Positions 26,308 through 34,997 of a stretch of 64,000 nt of DNA are shown here, in pieces. The stretch is from Streptomyces sp. HD (GTDB taxonomy: Bacteria; Actinomycetota; Actinomycetes; Streptomycetales; Streptomycetaceae). The notes under the pieces are model-generated. The model had not been told where the DNA came from. It worked only from the letters and a program-made list of their open reading frames with translations, and searched no databases. Numbering within the stretch: position 1 is the first letter of the stretch; the number at the start of each line of letters is the position of its first letter. The stretch covers positions 62,001 through 126,000 of the forward strand of contig NZ_JAQMYP010000026.1 in the NCBI RefSeq assembly GCF_028369295.1, in the 5' to 3' direction. Position numbers and translations under genes: made by a program.

Positions 26308-27453
26308 TCAGTTGTCGTCCTCGTCGATCAGGAACCCACGCATCGGCGAGGGAGCCTGACCCATCGGGGACGGACCCTGCGGACGCACGGGCGCCATCGG
26401 CTGGGTCATCGCCGGGGACATCTGCTGCTGGCCGCCGTAGGACGGAGCAGCCGGAGACGGGGCGCCGCCCATCGTCTGGTTGCCGCCGTACGACGGGGCG
26501 CTCGCGCCGGCCGGTGCCATGGAGGGCGCCGGGGACGGCGGGAGAGACGCCGCAGCCGGGGTGCGCGGCGGGGCGAGCGAGTCGTCCGCCTGGGTCTCCA
26601 GCTGGCGCAGCTGGGACTCAAGGTAGGACTTCAGCCGCGTGCGGTACTCGCGCTCGAAGCCGCGCAGGTCCTCGACCTTGCGCTCCAGCGTGGCGCGAGC
26701 GGACTCCAGGGAGCCCATCGCGACGCGGTGCTTCTCCTGCGCGTCCCGCTCCAGGGCGTCCGCCTTGGCACGGGCGTCCCGCTCAAGACCCTCGGCACGC
26801 GAACGCGCCTCGCCGACGATCTTGTTGGCTTCGGAACGAGCCTCGGCGATCGCCTGGTCGGCGGTCTGCTGGGCGAGCGACAGAACGCGCGCGGCGCTGT
26901 CGCCACCGGGGCCGCCCTGACCGGGACCGCCCATCGGGCCACCCATAGGACCGCCCATCGGGCCGCCCATCTGCTGCATGGGGGGCTGGCCCATCGGCCC
27001 CGGACCCTGGCCCATCGGACCGGGACCCTGAGGGCCACCCTGACCGCCGGGACCGGCGGGCAGCTGCGGAGCACCGCTGGGCAGCTGGGGCGGACCACCC
27101 ATGGGGCCACCCATCTGCTGCTGCGGCGGGCCCGATATCCCGGCGGGTACGGGAGCCCCGGGACCGCGCATGCCCTGCTGCGGCATACCGCCCTGCTGGG
27201 GCATTCCGCCCTGCTGCTGGTCCTGCGGTCCGCCGGGCCCCTCCGGGGGCTTGCGCATGTTCTGCTGGTTCTGGGCAGCAGCGCGCGTGGCCGCGGCCAG
27301 CTTGGCGCGCAGGTCCTCGTTCTCGCGGAGCAGGCGGGTCAGTTCGGCTTCGACCTCATCGAGGAAGGCATCGACCTCGTCCTCGTCATAGCCTTCTCGG
27401 AGGCGGACGGTCGTGAACTGCTTGTTCCGCACGTCCTCGGGGGTCAACGGCAT
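26308..27453 (-). CDS. divIVA: Polar growth protein DivIVA
   Basis: 381 residues. The N-terminal DivIVA membrane-curvature domain ([20 protein letters not shown], then [15 protein letters not shown]) is followed by a short coiled coil, a Pro/Gln/Gly/Met-rich linker (about 75-190), a second long coiled coil (about 190-295, [20 protein letters not shown]) and a Pro/Ser-rich C-terminal tail. In Streptomyces DivIVA marks hyphal tips and branch sites, recruits the wall machinery and is essential; it is phosphorylated by AfsK. It is the last gene of the cluster, 55 nt after yggT, and has its own terminator. Confidence 0.97.
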   Translation of the reverse strand: MPLTPEDVRNKQFTTVRLREGYDEDEVDAFLDEVEAELTRLLRENEDLRAKLAAATRAAAQNQQNMRKPPEGPGGPQDQQQGGMPQQGGMPQQGMRGPGAPVPAGISGPPQQQMGGPMGGPPQLPSGAPQLPAGPGGQGGPQGPGPMGQGPGPMGQPPMQQMGGPMGGPMGGPMGGPGQGGPGGDSAARVLSLAQQTADQAIAEARSEANKIVGEARSRAEGLERDARAKADALERDAQEKHRVAMGSLESARATLERKVEDLRGFEREYRTRLKSYLESQLRQLETQADDSLAPPRTPAAASLPPSPAPSMAPAGASAPSYGGNQTMGGAPSPAAPSYGGQQQMSPAMTQPMAPVRPQGPSPMGQAPSPMRGFLIDEDDN

Positions 27454-27508
27454 CTCTTCACCTCAACGTAGTCGTCGGCAGTCGGCAAGACCGTATCTGT
27501 CACATCGC

Positions 27509-27796
27509 TCACATCGCGCTCCGCACGAGCGTGATCAGGATGTAGACGATGATCATCAGTACGAAGAAGGACAGGTCGAGCGCCACGCCCCCGAGACGCA
27601 GCGGCGGAATAACCCGCCGCAGAAGCTTCAGCGGTGGATCAGTGACAGTGTAGGTGGCCTCCAGAACGACCACCATCGCCTTGCCGGGTTGCCATGAGCG
27701 GGCGAACTGGAACACGTAGTCCATGACCAACCGGAAGATGAGCACGATGAGGAACACCATCAGCGCGATGTAGAGAACCTGCAGGACCACGCTCAT
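27509..27796 (-). CDS. yggT: YggT/YlmG family membrane protein
   Basis: 95 residues from ATG 27796, with two membrane segments (VLYIALMVFLIVLIFRLVM and DLSFFVLMIIVYILITLV) flanking the conserved loop DPPLKLLRRVIPPLRLGGVALD. The family (YlmG in Gram-positives) sits beside sepF and divIVA in many genomes and is thought to affect division or nucleoid/septum organisation, without a known biochemical activity. The frame is open further upstream, but this ATG has a GAGAGGGAAG just before it and the family homology begins here. Confidence 0.93.
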   Translation of the reverse strand: MSVVLQVLYIALMVFLIVLIFRLVMDYVFQFARSWQPGKAMVVVLEATYTVTDPPLKLLRRVIPPLRLGGVALDLSFFVLMIIVYILITLVRSAM

Positions 27797-27854
27797 GACT
27801 GGTGCTTCCCTCTCCCCTGTTCCTTGTTCCGTGCGTTTCTTCCGGTGGTGCGTC

Positions 27855-28496
27855 TCAGCTCTGGTTGAAGAACCCGCCCTCTGCGATGCGGGCCTTGTCC
27901 TCCGCCGTGACATCGACGTTAGCAGGAGACAACAGGAACACCTTCTGGGTCACCCGCTCGATGCTGCCGTGAAGACCAAACACCAAACCCGCCGCAAAGT
28001 CGACAAGTCGCTTGGCATCTGTGTCGTCCATCTCAGTCAGATTCATGATCACCGGGGTACCTTCACGGAAGTGTTCCCCGATGGTACGGGCCTCGTTGTA
28101 GGTCCGCGGGTGAAGCGTGGTGATCCGATAAGGCTCTCGTTCCGACACGACCTTGGGCATGATCACCGGTGCGTTCTTCTCCAGGCTTGCGCGTTCTTGT
28201 GTGATAGACGCCACGGGCGCGATACGTGCCGGGCGGCTGGATTCCGCGGGTAGCGAAGTCGATCGGGCGACCGGTTCACGCGGCGCGGGCGGCTGTACGA
28301 TTCGCACCTCTTCGTCCCTTTGGGACTGATGTGCACTGTGCGACTGGTGCGACGGCTCGTGCCGTCGATGGTCCCGCTCAGGCTCCGGGTCCAGTTCGGG
28401 CTCGAAGTCGTCATCGGGGTCGAACCCCCGGCCGTCGTACCCATCGTCCTCCACGAGGCCGAGGTAGACCGCCATCTTGCGCATCGCGCCGGCCAT
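27855..28496 (-). CDS. sepF: Cell division protein SepF
   Basis: 213 residues. It starts with a membrane-targeting amphipathic helix ([17 protein letters not shown]), has an acidic and His/Ser-rich linker (20-120) and ends with the SepF core ([19 protein letters not shown]...[20 protein letters not shown]...GFFNQS). SepF binds the FtsZ C-terminus and membrane and anchors the Z ring; it replaces FtsA, which actinobacteria lack. It is co-directional with yggS upstream (125 nt gap) and yggT downstream. Confidence 0.96.
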   Translation of the reverse strand: MAGAMRKMAVYLGLVEDDGYDGRGFDPDDDFEPELDPEPERDHRRHEPSHQSHSAHQSQRDEEVRIVQPPAPREPVARSTSLPAESSRPARIAPVASITQERASLEKNAPVIMPKVVSEREPYRITTLHPRTYNEARTIGEHFREGTPVIMNLTEMDDTDAKRLVDFAAGLVFGLHGSIERVTQKVFLLSPANVDVTAEDKARIAEGGFFNQS

Positions 28497-28621
28497 GCTC
28501 TGAGTCCTCCGCTCTGTGGTGGATCGGCGACTGCCAAGTGCCCGCCATCCACGCGGCCGTTACGTCCGCCTTTCGGCGACATTGACCATATTTTCTGCTG
28601 TGGTCCGACTTCCTGGCGACG

Positions 28622-29362
28622 TTACCCGAGCCTGGGGCGGACTCCGAGTACCGCAGTGCCGACGCGCACATGTGTCGCACCCGCCGCCACCGCCTCTTCG
28701 AGATCCGCACTCATCCCTGCCGACACCATGTTCGCAGCCGGATGAGCTCGGCGCAGGTCGGTCGACAAATCCATCAACCGCTCGAACGCCGCCTGTTGGC
28801 GCCCCGCGTACTCCCCGGTGAGCGGAGCGACGGTCATCAGCCCGTCGAGCCGCAGCCCCGGAGCCTTCGCCACGAGGTCGGCCAACTCTTCGATCCCGCC
28901 CGGTGCCACACCGCCCCTCTCGCCTCGCGCGCCCCCGCCCGCCGCGGGCTCCCCCGCGTCCAGCGCCACCTGGATCAGGCAGCCGAGCTCGCGCTCCTGC
29001 CGTACGGCCTCCTTCGACAGGGCCGTCACCAGCTTGGAACGATCGACGGACTGCACGAGATCCGCGTAACCGACCACGGATCGCACTTTGTTGGTCTGCA
29101 ACTGGCCGACGAAGTGCCAGGCGAGGGGCAGGTCCGAGCATGCGGCGGCCTTGGGCGCCGCGTCCTGGTCGCGGTTCTCGGCGACATGGCGCACACCGAG
29201 CTCCGAAAGGACCCGCACATCGCTCGCGGGGTAGGTCTTGGTGACCACGATCAGGGTCACTTCCTCGCGGGGGCGCCCGGCGGCCGCGCAGGCGGCGGCG
29301 ATACGGTCCTCCACCTTCGCCAGGTTCGCGGCGAGTTCGTCCTTACGGTCCGTCATGTCCAT
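28622..29362 (-). CDS. yggS: PLP homeostasis protein YggS/YlmE
   Basis: 246 residues, a single alanine-racemase-like TIM barrel that binds pyridoxal phosphate. The PLP lysine is in LIVVTKTYPASDVRVL; the phosphate-binding region is MGMSADLEEAV-like (AGMSADLEEAVAAGATHVRVGTA). The family (PLPBP) keeps free PLP balanced and has no known enzymatic reaction. The ATG at 29362 follows the pgeF stop directly (TGA then ATG); a second ATG two codons on is possible. It is in the conserved ftsZ-pgeF-yggS-sepF order. Confidence 0.95.
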   Translation of the reverse strand: MDMTDRKDELAANLAKVEDRIAAACAAAGRPREEVTLIVVTKTYPASDVRVLSELGVRHVAENRDQDAAPKAAACSDLPLAWHFVGQLQTNKVRSVVGYADLVQSVDRSKLVTALSKEAVRQERELGCLIQVALDAGEPAAGGGARGERGGVAPGGIEELADLVAKAPGLRLDGLMTVAPLTGEYAGRQQAAFERLMDLSTDLRRAHPAANMVSAGMSADLEEAVAAGATHVRVGTAVLGVRPRLG

Positions 29363-30091
29363 TCAGTCCAGCCAGACGTAGCCGGCGAGCCGACCGGTGG
29401 TGCGGTCGCGGCGGTACGAGAAGTGGTCGCCCGACTCCAGGGTGCACACCGGCGACTGCTCCCGGTCACGCACTCCGAAGCGCGCGAGCTGGGCGTGCAC
29501 TCCGGCGGCCACGTCCACCGCCGGCGTACCCCAACTCGTCTCGGCGTGCGCCGTCGGCTCCTTGATGGCGACCTCGGCGCGCATCGCCTCCGGCACCTCG
29601 TAGCACCGGCCGCAGACGGCGGGGCCGGTGCGGGCGACGATCCGGGCCGGGTCGGCACCCAGTTCGGTCATCGCGCGTAGCGCTGCCGGGACGACCCCGG
29701 CGATCATGCCCGGCCGCCCAGCGTGGGCCGCGGCGACGATCCCGGCGACCGGGTCGGCCAGCAGGACCGGCACGCAGTCGGCAGTGAGAACCGCGAGGGC
29801 GAGACCCGGCCGCGCCGTGACGATCGCGTCGACGTCGGGCACCGGACCATCACCCCACGGTCCGTCGACCACGGCGACGTCCGCCCCGTGCACCTGGTTC
29901 ATCCAGACCACGTCACCCGGACCGAACCCGAGCGACTTGGCGGCGAGATCCCGGTTGGTCAGTACGGCGTCCGCGTCGTCGCCGACCGCCCCGCCGAGGT
30001 TGAGCTCCGCATACGGAGCGGCGCTCACCCCGCCCCACCTGTCGGTGAAGGCGAAGTGCGCGCCGCTCACGGTGTCGCGCTGTGCTATCAC
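29363..30091 (-). CDS. pgeF: Multicopper polyphenol oxidase-like protein, peptidoglycan editing factor
   Basis: 242 residues of the YfiH/laccase-domain (DUF152) family. Zinc/copper-binding and catalytic signatures are visible: NQVHGADVAVVD, LTADCVPVLLAD, AAHAGRPGM. In E. coli the family (PgeF) corrects L-Ser misincorporated for L-Ala in peptidoglycan precursors, and purine nucleoside phosphorylase activity has also been reported. Here the usual GWRG segment reads AGRPG, a small deviation. It lies 10 nt after ftsZ and abuts yggS, so it belongs to the ftsZ transcription unit. Confidence 0.93.
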   Translation of the reverse strand: MIAQRDTVSGAHFAFTDRWGGVSAAPYAELNLGGAVGDDADAVLTNRDLAAKSLGFGPGDVVWMNQVHGADVAVVDGPWGDGPVPDVDAIVTARPGLALAVLTADCVPVLLADPVAGIVAAAHAGRPGMIAGVVPAALRAMTELGADPARIVARTGPAVCGRCYEVPEAMRAEVAIKEPTAHAETSWGTPAVDVAAGVHAQLARFGVRDREQSPVCTLESGDHFSYRRDRTTGRLAGYVWLD

Positions 30092-30101
30092 GTCAGAAGG
30101 A

Positions 30102-31313
30102 TCACTTAAGGAAGTCCGGGACGTCCAGTTCCTCCGCCGCGCTGTCGGCGTAGGACCGCGACGGCGGAACCGGCGGGGCGACCGGGATGTCGGCCACCGG
30201 CTCCGGTGCCGCGGGCTCCGGCTCCTCCTTCGGCGTGACGCTGCCGAGCGAGCCGAACGACGGGCGGGACTCGGTCTGCCGTACCGGAGTGGGCTCCTCG
30301 CGGCGAGCCGAGGCCGACGTCGAGGTCGAGGTCGAGCCGAGGACGTTGTCCCGGCGGGCCGGCGGCTGGCCGCCGTCGAAGCCGGCCGCGATCACGGTCA
30401 CCCGGACCTCGTCGCCGAGGGCGTCGTCGATGACCGCGCCGAAGATGATGTTGGCCTCGGGGTGGGCGGCCTCGCTGACCAGCTGGGCCGCCTCGTTGAT
30501 CTCGAACAGGCCGAGGTCGGAGCCGCCGGAGATGGAGAGCAGCACGCCCCGGGCGCCGTCGATGGACGCCTCCAGGAGCGGCGAGGAGATCGCCATCTCG
30601 GCCGCGGCCACCGCGCGGTCGTCGCCGCGGGCCGAGCCGATGCCCATGAGGGCCGAACCGGCCTCGGACATGACCGACTTGACGTCGGCGAAGTCGAGGT
30701 TGATCAGACCCGGCGTGGTGATGAGGTCGGTGATGCCCTGGACACCGGAGAGCAGAACCTGGTCGGCCGACTTGAAGGCGTCGAGCACCGAGACCTGGCG
30801 GTCCGAGATGGACAGCAGCCGGTCGTTCGGGATGACGATGAGGGTGTCGACCTCTTCACGGAGCTCGGCGATGCCGTCCTCGGCCTGGTTGGCGCGGCGC
30901 CGGCCCTCGAAGGTGAACGGGCGGGTGACCACGCCGATGGTGAGGGCGCCCAGGTTGCGGGCGATGTTGGCCACGACGGGCGCGCCGCCGGTGCCGGTGC
31001 CGCCGCCTTCACCGGCCGTCACGAAGACCATGTCGGCCCCCTTGAGGACCTCCTCGATCTCCTCGCGGTGGTCCTCGGCGGCCTTGCGGCCGACGGCCGG
31101 GTTGGCTCCGGCGCCGAGTCCGCGGGTGAGTTCGCGGCCGACGTCGAGCTTGACGTCGGCATCGCTCATCAACAGAGCTTGCGCGTCAGTGTTGATGGCG
31201 ATGAACTCGACACCCTTGAGACCGACCTCGATCATCCGGTTGATGGCATTGACACCACCGCCGCCGACACCGATGACTTTGATGACTGCGAGGTAGTTCT
31301 GCGGTGCTGCCAC
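30102..31313 (-). CDS. ftsZ: Cell division GTPase FtsZ
   Basis: 403 residues, the tubulin homologue that forms the Z ring. The GTP-binding signature GGGTGTG is at 103-109, and the C-terminal interaction peptide ends [10 protein letters not shown]. Residues about 318-390 are a Pro/Ser/Glu-rich linker. GTG 31313 is preceded by GAGGCGAGAGG. In Streptomyces ftsZ is dispensable for vegetative growth but required for sporulation septa, and its transcription rises in aerial hyphae from one of several promoters in the 287-bp gap upstream. Confidence 0.99.
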   Translation of the reverse strand: MAAPQNYLAVIKVIGVGGGGVNAINRMIEVGLKGVEFIAINTDAQALLMSDADVKLDVGRELTRGLGAGANPAVGRKAAEDHREEIEEVLKGADMVFVTAGEGGGTGTGGAPVVANIARNLGALTIGVVTRPFTFEGRRRANQAEDGIAELREEVDTLIVIPNDRLLSISDRQVSVLDAFKSADQVLLSGVQGITDLITTPGLINLDFADVKSVMSEAGSALMGIGSARGDDRAVAAAEMAISSPLLEASIDGARGVLLSISGGSDLGLFEINEAAQLVSEAAHPEANIIFGAVIDDALGDEVRVTVIAAGFDGGQPPARRDNVLGSTSTSTSASARREEPTPVRQTESRPSFGSLGSVTPKEEPEPAAPEPVADIPVAPPVPPSRSYADSAAEELDVPDFLK

Positions 31314-31600
31314 GTCGAAGGCCTCTCGCCTCGATTTACGGGTCGTCGGATCGCGGGGAGCGACGTGCTTCGCGAACCGGCGACTGATGCCGAATGGGAC
31401 GGTCCGTAGCGCCGACCCGAACCCTAACCCTGAAGTTTAGGGTTACCAGTGTGTCTGTTCCTTGAAGTCTTCTGAACAGGACACTAAGTCGACAAGTGGC
31501 GCACGTTCAACGAACACGCCGAACCTCCCGTTTTTCTTTTCACCCTATGTGATCAGCCATGTCGCCGCCCAACCAGGGTGCTGGCCTGCGCGAATGTGCG
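31314..31600 (-). promoter_or_regulatory. ftsQ-ftsZ intergenic region, ftsZ promoters
   Basis: 287 bp without a gene, clearly more AT-rich than its surroundings (AAAAGAAAAA and similar tracts on the minus strand). In S. coelicolor the equivalent region carries three ftsZ promoters, one of which is switched on during sporulation. I can see AT-rich candidate hexamers around 31465-31500 but cannot assign them reliably. An inverted repeat AACCCTAA (31420-31427) and TTAGGGTT (31437-31444) lies about 105 bp before the ftsZ start. Confidence 0.75.
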
Positions 31601-32398
31601 TCAACTCCGCGCTGACGCAGGGGCGGTGGGAACGCTGACGTCGAAGTACCGCGCATCCGGCGAGGCTTTCATGAGAGCGGTGAGTGTGCGAGCCTTCGCG
31701 GCGCCCTTCTCGCCACTCCCCCAGACGACGGTCCGGCCGTCGCCCAACTCCAGTGAGATGTCGTCGTAGGAGCGCACCTTGACGACCTCGGTTGACCTCG
31801 CAACGGCGGCCGGAATGGCCCCGGCGACCCGCACCGCCTCCCGCACCAGTCGCCCCTCGCCGAAGCGGCGCAGGCTCGCGGCGGCGGAGCCCGACCGGGA
31901 CACCGACAATTCCAGCACGGGAACGCCTTTCGGGGCTTCAGAAACTGTGGCGAAACGGACACCTTCGTCATCCACTTCGATGAAGTTTCCGCCCTTTTGG
32001 ACAATCAGAACCGGAGTACGCTCCACCACTTTCAGGCCGATTCCATGCGGCCAGGCACGGACTACGTCAACTGCGTCAATTCGGGGCAATTTCCGACGCA
32101 GTCGTGCCTCAATCGCATCGGTCTGCACGGAAATCAGCGGCGCCCCGACGGGGACGTCGGCGGCCTCAAGGACCTGCGCGGGCGTCAGAACCCGGGTCCC
32201 GGAGACGGATACCCGCTCGACGCGCAGCCACTTGGAGCCGTACAGCAGCCAGACGGAGCCCACGGCGAGGAGCGCCAGGACGACGGCAAGGATGATGATC
32301 GTACGAAGGCGCGTCAGCCTCAACCGCCGCCGGGCGAGGGGCGGGTCGGACGACTCCTGCTGGCGTTCACCGCGCTCGGCGGTCGTCGGTCCGGCCAC
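31601..32398 (-). CDS. ftsQ: Cell division protein FtsQ/DivIB
   Basis: 265 residues: a charged cytoplasmic N-terminus (1-32), one transmembrane helix (IIILAVVLALLAVGSVWLLY, about 34-53) and an extracytoplasmic POTRA domain (LRVERVSVSGTRVLTPAQ onward) followed by the beta domain. FtsQ joins FtsL and FtsB-like proteins to activate FtsWI. The GTG start is 23 nt after murG. In many actinobacteria murC stands between murG and ftsQ; it is absent here. Confidence 0.95.
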   Translation of the reverse strand: MAGPTTAERGERQQESSDPPLARRRLRLTRLRTIIILAVVLALLAVGSVWLLYGSKWLRVERVSVSGTRVLTPAQVLEAADVPVGAPLISVQTDAIEARLRRKLPRIDAVDVVRAWPHGIGLKVVERTPVLIVQKGGNFIEVDDEGVRFATVSEAPKGVPVLELSVSRSGSAAASLRRFGEGRLVREAVRVAGAIPAAVARSTEVVKVRSYDDISLELGDGRTVVWGSGEKGAAKARTLTALMKASPDARYFDVSVPTAPASARS

Positions 32399-32421
32399 GC
32401 TCCCTGCCCTCCGTCATCCGG

Positions 32422-33516
32422 TTACTGGCGGCGGTGCGAGGCGATCGCCTCGTACACCATGCCGACGAGCAGGTCGTCGGCGTCCCGGCGGCCGAACTCG
32501 CTTGCGGCGCGGGACATCTCGTACAGCCGGTGCGGGTCGGCGAGCACGGGCAGGACGTTCTGCTGCACCCACTCGGGCGTGAGTTCCGCGTCGTCGACCA
32601 GCAGGCCGCCGCCGGCCTTGACCACCGGCTGGGCGTTCAGCCGCTGTTCGCCGTTGCCGATGGGCAGCGGAACGTAGGCGGCCGGGAGTCCGACGGCGGA
32701 GAGTTCGGCGACGGTCATCGCGCCCGCGCGGCAGAGCATCATGTCGGCCGCGGCGTACGCGAGGTCCATCCGGTCCAGGTAACTTACCGGGATATAGGGG
32801 GGCATTCCCGGCATCTGGTGCACTTGCGGCAGTTCGTTCTTCGGGCCGACCGCGTGCAGGATCTGGATGCCGGCCTGCTGGAGCCAGGGCGCGACCTGCT
32901 GGACGACCTCGTTGAGGCGCCGTGCGCCCTGTGAGCCGCCGGAGACCAGCAGGGTGGGCAGGTTCGGGTCGAGCCCGAACATCGCGCGCGCCTCGGGGCG
33001 GACAGCGGCCCGGTCGAGGGTGGCGATGGTGTGGCGCAGCGGGATGCCGATGTAGCGGGAGTTGCGCAGCTTGCTGTCCGGGGTGGCGACGGCGACCTGG
33101 GCGGCGTAGCGCGAACCGATCTTGTTGGCCAGGCCCGGACGGGCGTTGGCCTCATGGATGATGATCGGCACACCGAGGCGCTTGGCGGCGAGATAGCCGG
33201 GCAGGGCGACATAGCCGCCGAAGCCGACGACGGCGTCCGCCTTGGTGCGCTCCAGGATCTGCTCGGTCGCCTTGATCGTCCCGCGCAGCCGGCCCGGGAC
33301 GGTGATCAGCTCGGGCGTCGGCTTGCGCGGCAGGGGTACGGCGGGGATCAGCGCGAGCTCATAGCCCCGCTGTGGGACGAGCTTGGTCTCCAGGCCGCGC
33401 TCCGTGCCCAGGGCCGTGATCCCCACGCCCGGGTCCTGCCTGCGCAGGGCGTCCGCGAGGGCGAGCGCGGGCTCGATGTGGCCGGCGGTCCCCCCACCGG
33501 CGAGTACGACATGCAC
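32422..33516 (-). CDS. murG: UDP-GlcNAc:lipid I N-acetylglucosaminyltransferase
   Basis: 364 residues, a GT-B glycosyltransferase that makes lipid II on the inner face of the membrane. The N-terminal glycine loop reads VVLAGGGTAGHIEPALALADAL, and the donor-binding region includes GGSQGARRLNE and CRAGAMTVAELSAVGLPAAYVPLP. GTG 33516 lies six bases after the ftsW stop. The length is standard. Confidence 0.98.
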   Translation of the reverse strand: MHVVLAGGGTAGHIEPALALADALRRQDPGVGITALGTERGLETKLVPQRGYELALIPAVPLPRKPTPELITVPGRLRGTIKATEQILERTKADAVVGFGGYVALPGYLAAKRLGVPIIIHEANARPGLANKIGSRYAAQVAVATPDSKLRNSRYIGIPLRHTIATLDRAAVRPEARAMFGLDPNLPTLLVSGGSQGARRLNEVVQQVAPWLQQAGIQILHAVGPKNELPQVHQMPGMPPYIPVSYLDRMDLAYAAADMMLCRAGAMTVAELSAVGLPAAYVPLPIGNGEQRLNAQPVVKAGGGLLVDDAELTPEWVQQNVLPVLADPHRLYEMSRAASEFGRRDADDLLVGMVYEAIASHRRQ

Positions 33517-33522
33517 CGAAAT

Positions 33523-34884
33523 TCACCGCTCTCCGGACGAACGCGCCGCCGAGGCACGCCGTCGCATCGTGTTCCATCTCCGAGGCCCCCGGCCGGAACC
33601 GGCGCCTCCCGCACGCTTTCTACCAAGGCGGGATTGCCGTGCAGAAAGCGCCGCCCGCGCAGCGGGTTCGTCGCGCGCGAACGCGATCAGCAGCCCGATG
33701 GCGAACATGGTCGGCAGCAGGGCGGACCCTCCGTAGGAGAACAGCGGGAGGGGAACGCCGGCGATCGGCAGCAGACCGAGCACCGCACCGATGTTGATCA
33801 CGGCTTGCGCGGTGATCCAGGTGGTCACGCCTCCCGCGGCATACCTCACGAAGGGGTCCTCCGTGCGTCCGGCCACGCGGATACCCGCATAGCCTAGAGC
33901 CGCGAAGAGGGCGAGCACCGACAGCGTCCCCGCCAGGCCCAGTTCCTCACCGGTGACGGCGAAGATGAAGTCGGTGTGGGCTTCGGGGAGTTGGCCCCAT
34001 TTCTCCACACTCGCACCCAGCCCGGAACCGAAGATTCCGCCGGAGGCGAGCGCATAGATGCCGTGCACGGCCTGCCAGCAGTCGACCGGGCCGGACTGGG
34101 GCTCGGTGGCGCCGAGGCACTGGAGGCGGGCCATCCGGTTCTCGCTGCTCTTGATGAGGAGCACACCGATCACGCCCGCGAACGACAGCACGCCCACGAA
34201 CAGCCGGGTGGGCGCTCCCGCCAGCCACAGCAGGCCGAACAGGATCGCCGACAGGATGATCGCCGTACCCATGTCGCCGCCGAGCATGATCAGCCCGAGC
34301 AGCATGAAGGCGACCGGCACCAGCGGCACCAGCATGTGCTTCCACTGCGTCAGCAGCTTCTTGTCCTGTTTGCGGGCGATCAGATCGGCGCCCCACAGGA
34401 CCAGCGCGAGCTTGCCGAACTCGCTGGGCTGGATCTGGAAGGAGCCGCCGAGGGCGATCCAGTTCTGGTTGCCGTTGACCGCGACTCCTATCCCGGGGAC
34501 CTGCACCAGCGCCATCAGGAAGACGGCGCCGGCGAGGATCGGGTAGGCGAGCGCCCGGTGCAGCTTGACGGGCATCCGGGAGGCGGCGAGCAGCAACCCG
34601 GTGCCGATCACGGCGGCGAGCAGCTGCTTGCGGAAGAAGTACGACCCCGGCAACGACATCTGCAGCGCCGTGATCTGGGAGGCCGAGTAGACCATCACCA
34701 GACCGAGCACGGTGATCAGCAGGCTGCCGCCGAGGATCAGGTAGTAGGCGGTCAGCGGCCGGTCCCACGCGCGGTACACGCGCGTGTAGAACCGCTGGAC
34801 CGCGTTCTCGTCCCGCGCCGGGGAAGGAGAGGGCCGCCGAACGGCCCGCTGTACGGGAGGCCCTCCCGTACGGCTACCGGGCAT
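33523..34884 (-). CDS. ftsW: Lipid II polymerase FtsW (SEDS family)
   Basis: 453 residues with about ten transmembrane segments. SEDS signatures are present: NGNQNWIALGGSFQIQPSEF and, near the end, GIAGVPLPLFSYGGS-like IAGVPLPLFSYGGSAL. The N-terminal 45 residues and C-terminal 45 are charged, cytoplasmic and Arg/Pro-rich. It polymerises lipid II with its partner transpeptidase (FtsI, encoded upstream) at septa. The murD stop is 113 nt upstream, one of the larger gaps in the cluster. Confidence 0.97.
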   Translation of the reverse strand: MPGSRTGGPPVQRAVRRPSPSPARDENAVQRFYTRVYRAWDRPLTAYYLILGGSLLITVLGLVMVYSASQITALQMSLPGSYFFRKQLLAAVIGTGLLLAASRMPVKLHRALAYPILAGAVFLMALVQVPGIGVAVNGNQNWIALGGSFQIQPSEFGKLALVLWGADLIARKQDKKLLTQWKHMLVPLVPVAFMLLGLIMLGGDMGTAIILSAILFGLLWLAGAPTRLFVGVLSFAGVIGVLLIKSSENRMARLQCLGATEPQSGPVDCWQAVHGIYALASGGIFGSGLGASVEKWGQLPEAHTDFIFAVTGEELGLAGTLSVLALFAALGYAGIRVAGRTEDPFVRYAAGGVTTWITAQAVINIGAVLGLLPIAGVPLPLFSYGGSALLPTMFAIGLLIAFARDEPAARAALSARQSRLGRKRAGGAGSGRGPRRWNTMRRRASAARSSGER

Positions 34885-34997
34885 CGGCGCTCACCGCCCC
34901 GCCGTGGGCGTACGTACTGGCCGACCGCATCCGAGTCACGCGTCCCTCCACTTCACGGTGGGGGTCCCGAAGCACCCGCAGTGGCCGAGACCCGGCG

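Noticed and set aside
31314-31600. Hidden gene in the ftsQ-ftsZ gap
   Set aside because: The region is AT-rich for this genome, has no frame with a ribosome-binding site and is known in relatives to hold promoters.
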